Below, one piece after another: positions 1-6,207 of a DNA stretch of 7,348 nt (position 1 is its first letter; every line of letters starts with the position of its first letter). Below the pieces are notes generated by a model. It was given only the letters and a program-made list of their open reading frames with translations, ran no database searches and was not told where the DNA came from. Where the stretch lies: NCBI GenBank assembly GCA_020216625.1, contig JAIUYB010000100.1, positions 1 through 7,348 on the forward strand, read 5' to 3'. The translations under genes and the position numbers were made by a program. Origin of the DNA: Desulfarculus sp. (GTDB lineage: Bacteria; Desulfobacterota; Desulfarculia; Desulfarculales; Desulfarculaceae).

Positions 1-84
1 GACGCCCCGGCGGGACTGAGGGGTTGATGAGCCCGGCGGGTGGAGCGAAAACCATGGCGCGATCGGGTCTGACCAAGGCGGAAA

Positions 85-223
85 GAGATTGCTTCGTCGC
101 TGCGCTCCTCGCAATGACAAAATCTTATCCCGTCATCGTAGGCCACCGTCAGGCCCAGTTGCAGCCTGGTCCAGGCTACAAGACGGCACTGTTAATTCCA
201 GTCATTGCGAGCGAAGCAGTCTC
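85..223. repeat. REPIN-like inverted repeat doublet, upstream copy
   Basis: The left arm (85-118) begins GAGATTGCTTCG and ends CTCGCAATGAC. The right arm (201-223) is its inverted copy, GTCATTGCGAG followed by CGAAGCAGTCTC. The arms pair over 23 positions with one G-T wobble; the left arm has 11 extra bases (97-107) in its middle. This is the architecture of paired REP sequences (REPIN/BIME), which are dispersed in many bacterial genomes and mobilised by RAYT-type transposases. Related sequence recurs downstream of hdrA (2800-2897), so it is a family within this genome rather than a chance palindrome. If transcribed it would fold into a long hairpin in the hdrA leader. Whether it does anything is unknown. 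Confidence 0.65.
159..181. repeat. Small palindrome inside the REPIN-like element
   Basis: AGCCTGG (163-169) and CCAGGCT (171-177) are perfect inverted arms around one base. Three more pairs, TTG (159-161) with CAA (179-181), lie beyond a single C/A mismatch. It sits between the two REP arms and is probably part of the element's internal fold. The one-base gap makes an RNA hairpin strained at the tip, so a DNA-binding site is also possible. There is no T-run after it, so it is not a terminator. Confidence 0.4.
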
Positions 224-325
224 TTCATTTCCCGTCCCTGGGAGCCGGGGACTTGGCCGCATGAGTTCATGACCGACCGCCTCGGTTTCAGTGCGGGCTG
301 CTGATTCGGGAAAGGAAACCAGCCC

Positions 326-2767
326 ATGCCCAAGCAAGACGCCAACCAGGAGCCCCGGGTGGGGGTCTATGTCTGCCATTGCGGCCTGAACATCGCCGGG
401 GTGGTGGACTGCGCCGCGGTGGCCCAGTACGCCGCCGGACTGGCCGACGTGGTGGTGGCCCGGGACGACGCCTATTGCTGCTCCGAGCCGGGGCAGAAGC
501 TGATCCAGGCAGACATCGCCGAACACGGCCTGAACCGGGTGGTGGTGGCCTCCTGCTCCCCCCGCCTGCACGAGCCCACCTTCCGGGCCTGTCTGGCCGG
601 GGCCGGGCTCAACCCCTACCTGCTGGAGATGGCCAACCTGCGCGAGCAGTGCTCCTGGGTCCACGCCCACCAGCCCGGCCAGGCCACAAACAAGGCCAAG
701 GACCTGGTGCGCTCGGCGGTGGCCCGCAGCCGGGGCCTGATGGCGCGCCAGGAGATCCAGGCGCCAGTGGCGCGAACGGCGCTGGTCATCGGCGGCGGGG
801 TGGCCGGCATCCAGGCCGCCCTGGACCTGGCCGACGCCGGGTTCCAAGTGACCCTGGTGGAGAAGGAACCCAGCATCGGCGGCATGATGGCCCGGCTGGA
901 CAAGACCTATCCCACCATGGACTGCTCGATATGAATTCTCGGGCCTAAGATGGCGGATGCCGGTCGGCATCCCAAGATAAATCTGCTGACCAACAGCGAA
1001 GTCACGTCGGTGACCGGGTACGTGGGCAACTTCGAGGCCCGCGTCCTCAAGAAGGCCCGCTTCGTGCGCGAGGCCGAGTGCACCGCCTGCGGCGACTGCG
1101 CCGCGGTCTGTCCGGTGCTGGCGCCCGACGAGTTCAACCAGGGCCTCTCCACCCGCCGGGCCATCTACCGGCCCTTCGCCCAGGCGGTGCCCGGGGCCTA
1201 CATCCTGGACAAGGAACTCTGCCTGGGCCACGACCCCATCAAGTGCGGCAAATGCGCCGAGGCCTGCCAGAAACACTGCATCGACTTCGACATGAGCGAC
1301 GAGGAGATCACGGTCCAGGCCGGCGCCATCGTGGTGGCCACCGGCATGGAGGTCTACGACCCCACCGCGCTGGACGAATACGGCTACACCCGCTTTCAGA
1401 ACGTGGTCACCAGCCTGGAGCTGGAGCGACTGATCAACGCCGGCGGCCCCAGCCGGGGCGAGGTGGTGCGGCTGACCGACCGCCGGACGCCCAGATCGGT
1501 GGCCTTCATCCAGTGCGTGGGCTCCCGCAGCCTGAACCGGGGCAACCCCTATTGCTCCAACATCTGCTGCATGAACACCATCAAGAACACTCTTCAGCTC
1601 CGGGAGCACTACCCCGAGATCGAGCTGAAGGTCTTCTATGTCGACATCCGCGCCTTTGGCAAGGGCTTCGAGGACCTCTTCCGCCGCTCCCGCAGCGAGG
1701 GCGTGCAGTATCTGCGCGGTCTGCCCGGCGAGATCAAGGAGGACGCGGCCACCGGCGACCTGATCCTGACCGTGGAAAACACCGCCACCAACAAGCTGGA
1801 GGAGCACCGGGCCGAGATGGTGGTGCTGGCCACCGGGGTCCAGCCCCCGGAGCGGATGAAGATCGTGCAGGAGATGCTGGCGCTGCAGAGGTCCTCGGAC
1901 GGTTTCTACCTGGAGGCCCACCCCAAGCTCCAGCCGGTGGACTCGGCCACCAAGGGCATCTTCTTCGCCGGCTGCGCCGAGGGGCCCAAGGACATCAAGG
2001 AGTCGGTGACCCAGGCCTCGGCCGCCGCCGCCCGGGCCATGCGCCTTCTGACTCCTGGCAAGCTATTGGTGGAGGCCATCACCGCCGAGGTGCGCCCCCA
2101 GGACTGCACCGGTTGCGGCCTCTGCGTCCGGGTCTGCCCCTACCATGCCATCAGCCTGGACAAAAAAAGCGGCCAGCCAGCGCTGGTCAACCCGGTGGCC
2201 TGCGCCGGCTGCGGCGCCTGCGCCGCCGAGTGCCCGGAAAACGCCATCCACATGCACCACTTCAGCGACGCCCAGATCAACGACCAGGTGGACGCGGTGT
2301 TGGAAGGCGACCCGACCGGGGTGATCCCGATCTTCGCCTGCAACTGGTGCTCCTACGCCGGGGCCGACTTCGCCGGGGTCTCCCGCCTGCAATATCCCGC
2401 CAACACCCGGCTCATCCGCACCATGTGCTCGGCGCGGGTGCGGGAGGACTTTGTCTGGCGATCCTTCGCCAACGGCGCGCCGGTGGTGCTGGTCTCCGGC
2501 TGCCACATCGGCGACTGCCACTACATCAACGCCAACCATTGGACCGAGAAGCGCGTCAAACGCATGTGGCGCAAGATGGAGAAGCTGGGCCTGCGGCCCG
2601 AGCGCCTGCAACTGGAGTGGATCAGCGCCGCCGAGGGGGTGCGCTTCCAGGCGGTGATGCGGCGGCTGGAAGAACTGCGGGCCGGGGTCAGCCCGGAGGA
2701 GATCGCCCAGACCCGCGAGATCCTGGCCCGGGAGCAGGCCAAGGCTAGAGCTCGCGACGCCGCTTGA
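326..2767 (+). CDS. hdrA: Selenocysteine-containing HdrA-MvhD fusion (heterodisulfide reductase subunit A-like flavoprotein)
   Basis: I read this as one 813-residue protein with TGA 932-934 translated as selenocysteine (Sec203). The stretches before and after TGA are in the same frame and together form an uninterrupted HdrA. Visible domains: N-terminal HdrA domain (about 11-135; C17/C19 in VCHCG, C51, C52, C77, C109); FAD Rossmann motif GGGVAG at 156-161; DCSIU at 199-203, where the family has DCSIC; inserted ferredoxin domain (C252, C255, C258, C262, then C299, C307, C310, C314, C318); QCVGSR and the YCSNICC cysteines (C397, C410, C414, C415); second FAD motif near 547-572; two [4Fe-4S] motifs (C594-C604, C626-C636); and a C-terminal MvhD domain (about 667-785; C672, C675, C701, C726, C731) for a [2Fe-2S] cluster. 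HdrA carries the bifurcating flavin; MvhD links it to a hydrogenase or dehydrogenase. The start is supported by AAAGGA nine bases upstream. No hdrB or hdrC is present. The electron partners are unknown. Confidence 0.9.
932..972 (+). promoter_or_regulatory. UGA-Sec codon and bacterial SECIS element
   Basis: The TGA at 932-934 is followed by a perfect 7-bp stem, GGATGCC (955-961) with GGCATCC (966-972), closed by the tetraloop GGTC (962-965). In bacteria the SECIS hairpin lies inside the coding region just after the UGA and is bound by SelB; G residues at the start of the apical loop are the main recognition feature. From memory, the apical loop of the Escherichia coli fdhF SECIS is also GGUC. 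The gap from TGA to the loop is 27 bases, inside the range I recall for bacterial elements (about 16-37). The hairpin encodes the residues ADAGRHP. The call rests on inspection, not on a covariance or energy calculation. Confidence 0.85.
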
Positions 2768-2799
2768 ACCGGGTGCCCCCGGCGAGGCATGAACCGGTC

Positions 2800-2897
2800 G
2801 CGCGAGATTGGACCCTTTGCCGACCTGGTCTGCTGCCGTAGCAGCCCCGCGCTGTTTACTGAGGTGTCCTAGCGAGCGCGACGAAGCAATCTCGCGC
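2800..2897. repeat. REPIN-like element with 11-bp terminal inverted repeats, downstream copy
   Basis: GCGCGAGATTG (2800-2810) and CAATCTCGCGC (2887-2897) are perfect 11-bp inverted termini of a 98-bp element. The right end (2865-2893) is a degenerate copy of the repeat found at 85-118, in inverse orientation, sharing CGACGAAGCAATCTC and the upstream GCGAG. Inside are a hairpin CTGCT/AGCAG (2830-2834/2840-2844) and the short palindrome GACCTGGTC (2822-2830). No open frame of note is present. It lies between the hdrA stop and the shared terminator, so it would be transcribed as the 3' part of the hdrA message. It could be a non-autonomous miniature element or a REP doublet; no transposase is in the window. 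Confidence 0.6.
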
Positions 2898-2956
2898 CCC
2901 TGGGCCTGCCTTGCCGTGGCTGAACGAGCGGCGCGGGAATAAAGTTCGACCCCACG

Positions 2957-2999
2957 AAAACTCCGCCGCCTGGCGCGCACCAGGCGGCGGAGCTGTTTT
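2957..2999. terminator. Bidirectional Rho-independent terminator between convergent hdrA and cooS
   Basis: A perfect 13-bp GC-rich stem pairs 2961-2973 (CTCCGCCGCCTGG) with 2980-2992 around a 6-base loop. On the minus strand the stem is followed directly by TTTTCG, a good terminator for cooS, whose stop codon lies about 30 bases before the stem. On the plus strand it is followed by CTGTTTTC, a weaker but usable T-run for hdrA. One structure therefore seems to serve both convergent genes. Confidence 0.85.
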
Positions 3000-3021
3000 C
3001 AGGCCGGCAGGGCGCTAACGG

Positions 3022-4995
3022 CTAGGCCACTTCCAGGGCCCGGCGCTCGGCCATGTCCATCAGCACCCGCTCCTTGCCCTTGTCCAGGCCCAGGGCGCGG
3101 CGCTTCTTCTCGATGTGCTCCAGCATCATCCGGGCCATCTCGTGGGGGTCCTTGGCGAAGCCCCACTTGCCCATGCCCTGCTCCTCCAGGCCGCTGAACA
3201 ATAGCTCGTGGAACTTGGTCTTGGCCATGGTGGGGAAGGTGACGCCAAAGACGGTGAAGACCCCGCTGGCCACGAAGTACTGGCCGATGGCGATGGCCTT
3301 CTCGCTCATGAACTCCGGCGCGCAGCCGGCGGCCGGCAGGTCGGCCAGGCTCTGGCCCAGACCGCCGGCCCGGACCATCTCCGAGGCCGCGGTGAGGATG
3401 CGGCTGTTGTCCACGCAGGCTCCCAGGCCCAGCACCGGCGGGATGCCCACCGCCTCGCAGACCTCGCGCAGACCCGGCCCGCAGAGATGGGCCGCGTCGG
3501 GGCTGCACAGCCCGGCCTTGGCCATGGCCACCTGGGCGCAGCCGCTGACCAGCACCAGCACGTCGTTCTTGATCAGCTCCTTGGTCAGCTCCACGTGGGA
3601 GAAGTCCTGCTTGGTGCGGGGATTGGTGCAGCCCACCACCCCGGCCACCCCCCGGATGCGGCCGTTGATGATGTTGTCGTTGAGCGGAACGTAGGAGCCG
3701 CGGAAGGTGCCGCCCAGCATGTAGTTGATGTATTCGTGCGAGAAGCCGTGCACCCCGGCGTCCACCCGGGGCGGGATCACCACCGGCACCTTGCGGCTGG
3801 CGAAGCGCTCGATGGCCTTCTCCACGATCAGGTCGGTGCAGAAACGGGGGTCGTGCTCGTCGAACTCGATGTGCAGCGCGCCCTCGATGTGGCAGCGGGG
3901 GTTGGTGGTGATGAAGCGGGTGCCGTAGCACTCGGCCACCGCGGCCAGGCCCTGCTTGATGCACTGCACGTCCACCGCCATGGCGTCCACCGCGCCGGTG
4001 ACCAGGACCGTCTCGGTGCTCATGAAGTTGCCGGCGTGGGGAATCCCGCGCCGGTTCATCATCTCCAGGCCCGAGCAGCACATGCCCACCAGGTTGATGC
4101 CCTCGGCCCCGGCCGCCTTGGCCTTGGCGATCAGCGCCGGGTCGTTGACCGAGGCCAGCATGGAGTCGATCAGGTTGGGCTCGTGGCCGTGGACAATGAC
4201 GTTGACCTGACGCTCCTTGAGCACGCCCATGTTGACTTCGGCCTGTAGGGGCTTGGGCGTGCCGAACAGAATGTCGCTCAGCTCGGTGGCCACCATGGAG
4301 CCGCCCCAGCCGTCGGCCAACGCGGTGCGGCTGATCTGCTTGATCAGGTTGGTGTGGTCCTGGTCCACGCCCATGGTGGTGCGGTGCATGATCTCCATGA
4401 TCTCGCGCATGGCCCCCCGGGGCACGATCCCGGCCTTGCGCCAGGTCTCCAGGGTCTTCTCCGGCACCCGGACCGCGAAGGGTATCTCGCCCTCGATCTG
4501 GGTGTAGGTGCGCTCCAGGACATCGGCCAGGTTCAGGGCGATCTCCTGGTCGCTGCGCCCCTCGGTGGCGATATTGAGCTCGGCCGCCAGGTCGTAGAGT
4601 TTCTCGGTGTCCATCAGGGAGTATTCCGGGATGTGTCCCAGGGCCACCTGGCGGAACAGCTCCAGCATCACCATGCCGTGGTCGGTGTGGGCGGCGGTGC
4701 CGGCGGCCACGGTGCGGCCGAAGTTGCGGGCCTGGATGGTGTCGGCGGTGGCCCCGCAGACGCCCACCTTGCCATAGGGATCGTTGGGGTTCAGGCGGCA
4801 GGGGCCCATGAAGCAGTGCTTGCAGCAGGCCGAATCCGCCCCGATGGGGCAGGGCTTCATGGCCGCGGCCCGGTCGAAGGCGGTGACCACGCCGTCCTGG
4901 CGGGCCTTGGTGAGCATTTTGGCGGTGGAGTCGCAGATGGTCAGGTCCTGCACCGGCGGCAGGGCCGCCTCCTTGGGCTTGGTGGCTTCAGCCAT
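3022..4995 (-). CDS. cooS: Ni-dependent anaerobic carbon monoxide dehydrogenase, catalytic subunit
   Basis: The 657-residue product is the size of CooS homodimeric CODH, which interconverts CO and CO2 at a Ni-Fe-S C-cluster and passes electrons through B- and D-clusters to ferredoxin-like carriers in the cytoplasm. Visible residues: D-cluster C49 and C57, whose spacing matches the [4Fe-4S] type; B-cluster C58, C61, C66, C80; and a complete putative C-cluster set H271 (in HGHEP), C307, C345, C456 (VVGCTNP), C486 (VSGCAQ) and C527 (GACVDN), plus the catalytic-type K566 (MSEKA) and H103. These assignments come from memory of the Carboxydothermus CODH-II pattern. The ATG at 4995 was chosen because AAAGGAG (5001-5007) lies just upstream; the frame continues to a TTG at 5211 but that extension is unlike CODH. 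No cooC, cooF or acs genes adjoin, so the maturation factor and electron acceptor must be encoded elsewhere. Confidence 0.95.
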   Translation of the reverse strand: MAEATKPKEAALPPVQDLTICDSTAKMLTKARQDGVVTAFDRAAAMKPCPIGADSACCKHCFMGPCRLNPNDPYGKVGVCGATADTIQARNFGRTVAAGTAAHTDHGMVMLELFRQVALGHIPEYSLMDTEKLYDLAAELNIATEGRSDQEIALNLADVLERTYTQIEGEIPFAVRVPEKTLETWRKAGIVPRGAMREIMEIMHRTTMGVDQDHTNLIKQISRTALADGWGGSMVATELSDILFGTPKPLQAEVNMGVLKERQVNVIVHGHEPNLIDSMLASVNDPALIAKAKAAGAEGINLVGMCCSGLEMMNRRGIPHAGNFMSTETVLVTGAVDAMAVDVQCIKQGLAAVAECYGTRFITTNPRCHIEGALHIEFDEHDPRFCTDLIVEKAIERFASRKVPVVIPPRVDAGVHGFSHEYINYMLGGTFRGSYVPLNDNIINGRIRGVAGVVGCTNPRTKQDFSHVELTKELIKNDVLVLVSGCAQVAMAKAGLCSPDAAHLCGPGLREVCEAVGIPPVLGLGACVDNSRILTAASEMVRAGGLGQSLADLPAAGCAPEFMSEKAIAIGQYFVASGVFTVFGVTFPTMAKTKFHELLFSGLEEQGMGKWGFAKDPHEMARMMLEHIEKKRRALGLDKGKERVLMDMAERRALEVA

Positions 4996-5010
4996 GGTTT
5001 CTCCTTTGCT

Positions 5011-5031
5011 GACGGCGCGTTCACGGCCGTC
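5011..5031 (-). promoter_or_regulatory. Hairpin just upstream of the cooS ribosome binding site
   Basis: GACGGC (5011-5016) and GCCGTC (5026-5031) form a 6-bp stem around a 9-base loop, ending three bases before the AAAGGAG Shine-Dalgarno of cooS. It does not cover the Shine-Dalgarno itself. It might influence translation or be incidental in such GC-rich DNA. Confidence 0.3.
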
Positions 5032-5061
5032 GCCCAGATTGGTGACGCGAAGACTGTGCGC

Positions 5062-5083
5062 CCCCTGCGCGTTGGCGCAGGGG
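5062..5083 (-). promoter_or_regulatory. Strong hairpin in the cooS leader
   Basis: CCCCTGCGC (5062-5070) and GCGCAGGGG (5075-5083) form a perfect 9-bp stem around a 4-base loop. In the cooS direction it is followed by GGGCGCAC rather than a T-run, so it is not a standard terminator. Together with the stem at 5011-5031 and the repeated CCCGGG words at 5111-5116 and 5143-5148 it makes the roughly 180-base cooS leader highly structured. I recognise no known riboswitch class in it. Confidence 0.4.
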
Positions 5084-5178
5084 CGAAAGGCCGGACAGGC
5101 CCCCCACCGCCCCGGGACGCGGCTCCCCTTTTGGGTCGGAGGCCCGGGACCGAGGCATCTGCACATCATTATGTTTAG

Positions 5179-5208
5179 ATGATAAAGCTGGCAGGCATCC
5201 CGCGCCAA
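5179..5208 (-). promoter_or_regulatory. Candidate sigma70-type promoter for cooS
   Basis: An AT-rich patch in otherwise GC-rich DNA lies upstream of cooS. On the minus strand it carries TTGGCG (5203-5208) as a possible -35 and TATCAT (5179-5184) as a possible -10, with an 18-base spacer. Transcription would start near 5172 and give a leader of roughly 175-180 bases. The inverted words ATCAT (5165-5169) and ATGAT (5179-5183) flank and overlap the -10 and could be an operator, though the arms are only 5 bp. I saw no clear CRP/FNR/CooA-type site. Confidence 0.4.
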
Positions 5209-5267
5209 CAAATTTTTCAGGAATAATTATCGGCGGTTTGGATCGCACACCCGGCCGGGGCTGGCTC

Positions 5268-6191
5268 TCAGGAGCCCGAGGCCACCTCCGGGGCCGGGCG
5301 GGCGGGGCGGTTGACCAGCACCAGGCCCAGGCTGATCAGCGCCATGGCCGCCACCAGGCGCGGACCCACCGGCTCGCCCAGGATCAAAACCCCGCTGATC
5401 AACACCCCGGCCAGGGGGGTGAAGAAGGTGAAGGCCTGGACCAGGCTGGCCGGGTGGCGCAGGATCAGGACGAACCAGGCCAGGTAGCTGATGAAGGCCA
5501 CGATGACGGATTGATAGAACAACGAGAGAGCCCCAAAACCGGTCAACCGGGCGGTGGAGAGGTCCTCCAGCAGCAGGCTGGCCAGGAGCAGGGGCGGGGC
5601 GGAGAAAAAGAGCTGATAGAACAGGGTCTGCACCGCCAGGGCGCGTTGGGCCAGGAAGCGTTTGAGGTAGAGGGTGGTGGCCCCCCATAGGGCCCCCGCC
5701 AGCAGCGAAAGCGCGTCGCCCAGGAGCGCCCGGCCCGAGAACCCGCCCAGGCCCTGGGCGAAAAGCAGCACCAGCCCGGTGAAGGCCAGCACCAGCCCGC
5801 CGACCTTGAGCCGGTTCAGGCGGTCGCCCGCCAGCCAGAAATGCGCCCCCACCGCCACGAAGAAGGGCGCGGTGTAGAGCAGTAGATAGCTGCGCGCCAC
5901 GCTGGTCAGGATCATGCCGGGATAGAGCAGGCCGAACTCCAGACCGAACAGCAGGCCCAGAACCAGCCCGTGGCCGACGACCGCCCGGCCGGGAAAGACC
6001 GCTATCCGGCGATAGCGCATGTAACCCCACAGGCAGGCCGCGGCCACGGCCGAGCGCAGGCCGGCCTGGAAGATGGGCGGCAGCTCGCCGGCCGCCAGCT
6101 TGACCATGGCCATGTTGGCCCCCCACAACAGCGCCAGGGTCAACATGGTCAGCACCGCGCCGGGACCCAGGCTCGCGTGGGTATGTGTCAT
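5268..6191 (-). CDS. DMT-superfamily (EamA/RhaT-like) permease
   Basis: The 307-residue protein is strongly hydrophobic, with about ten predicted membrane segments in two similar halves, the layout of EamA transporters. The first half starts LALLWGANMAMVKL and contains RSYLLLYTAPFFVAV; the second half starts LLAGALWGATTLYLKRFL and contains SLVQAFTFFTPLAGVLISG then LGEPVG. These PFF/TPL and GEP motifs are typical of the family. Members export amino acids or other small metabolites from the cytoplasm; the substrate cannot be told from sequence alone. I chose the ATG at 6191, which has GGAG about ten bases upstream; a longer in-frame start at 6245 would overlap the preceding kinase gene and adds a charged, non-membrane tail. 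It lies 16 bases after the kinase stop, so the two are probably co-transcribed. Confidence 0.88.
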   Translation of the reverse strand: MTHTHASLGPGAVLTMLTLALLWGANMAMVKLAAGELPPIFQAGLRSAVAAACLWGYMRYRRIAVFPGRAVVGHGLVLGLLFGLEFGLLYPGMILTSVARSYLLLYTAPFFVAVGAHFWLAGDRLNRLKVGGLVLAFTGLVLLFAQGLGGFSGRALLGDALSLLAGALWGATTLYLKRFLAQRALAVQTLFYQLFFSAPPLLLASLLLEDLSTARLTGFGALSLFYQSVIVAFISYLAWFVLILRHPASLVQAFTFFTPLAGVLISGVLILGEPVGPRLVAAMALISLGLVLVNRPARPAPEVASGS

Positions 6192-6207
6192 GATTGGGCC
6201 GCTCCGG

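Larger units (their letters stand above)
1..325. other. Non-coding region upstream of hdrA
   Basis: I see no convincing gene in this stretch. Several short frames are open here, but they run straight through repeat sequence and have no recognisable protein features. A frame open from base 1 ends at a TGA at 25-27 and could be the last few codons of a gene beyond the left edge; this cannot be tested here. The stretch holds an inverted repeat doublet (85-223) with a small hairpin inside it (159-181), and a further 7-bp stem with one G-T pair at 234-240/246-252. No convincing -35/-10 pair for hdrA was found. The last part carries the hdrA ribosome binding site, AAAGGA at 311-316. Confidence 0.6.

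Noticed and set aside
24..272. Small ORF upstream of hdrA
   Set aside because: It is created by reading through the REP repeat (the DCFVAALLAMT-type translation is repeat-derived), with no good ribosome site.
326..934. hdrA as a pseudogene broken by a nonsense mutation
   Set aside because: The TGA is exactly at the conserved Cys codon, a SECIS-like hairpin follows, and the 1.8 kb downstream is intact with all cluster cysteines kept.
176..1921. 581-residue open frame antisense to hdrA
   Set aside because: It is a GC-rich shadow of the hdrA coding strand, rich in His, Gly, Val and Ala, with no recognisable domain. The sense strand is an unambiguous HdrA.
950..2767. Separate 605-residue gene starting at ATG 950
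   Set aside because: It lacks a Shine-Dalgarno, begins in the middle of a conserved HdrA motif and is in frame with the upstream part across one TGA. It is the second half of the selenoprotein gene.
2999..4081. 360-residue minus-strand frame overlapping cooS
   Set aside because: It is out of frame with cooS, Arg/Gly/Pro-rich and featureless; the CODH frame contains all expected metal ligands.
5190..5210. Sigma54 promoter upstream of cooS
   Set aside because: A TTGGC word and later GC pairs are present, but the GG-to-GC spacing is 8 or 12 bases instead of the required 10.
4996..5211. 72-residue N-terminal extension of CooS from a TTG start
   Set aside because: It is unlike any CODH N-terminus and runs through leader hairpins; the ATG at 4995 has a good Shine-Dalgarno.
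5250..5259. Palindrome CCCGGCCGGG after the permease stop as a terminator
   Set aside because: It has no spacer for a loop and no T-run follows on the minus strand.
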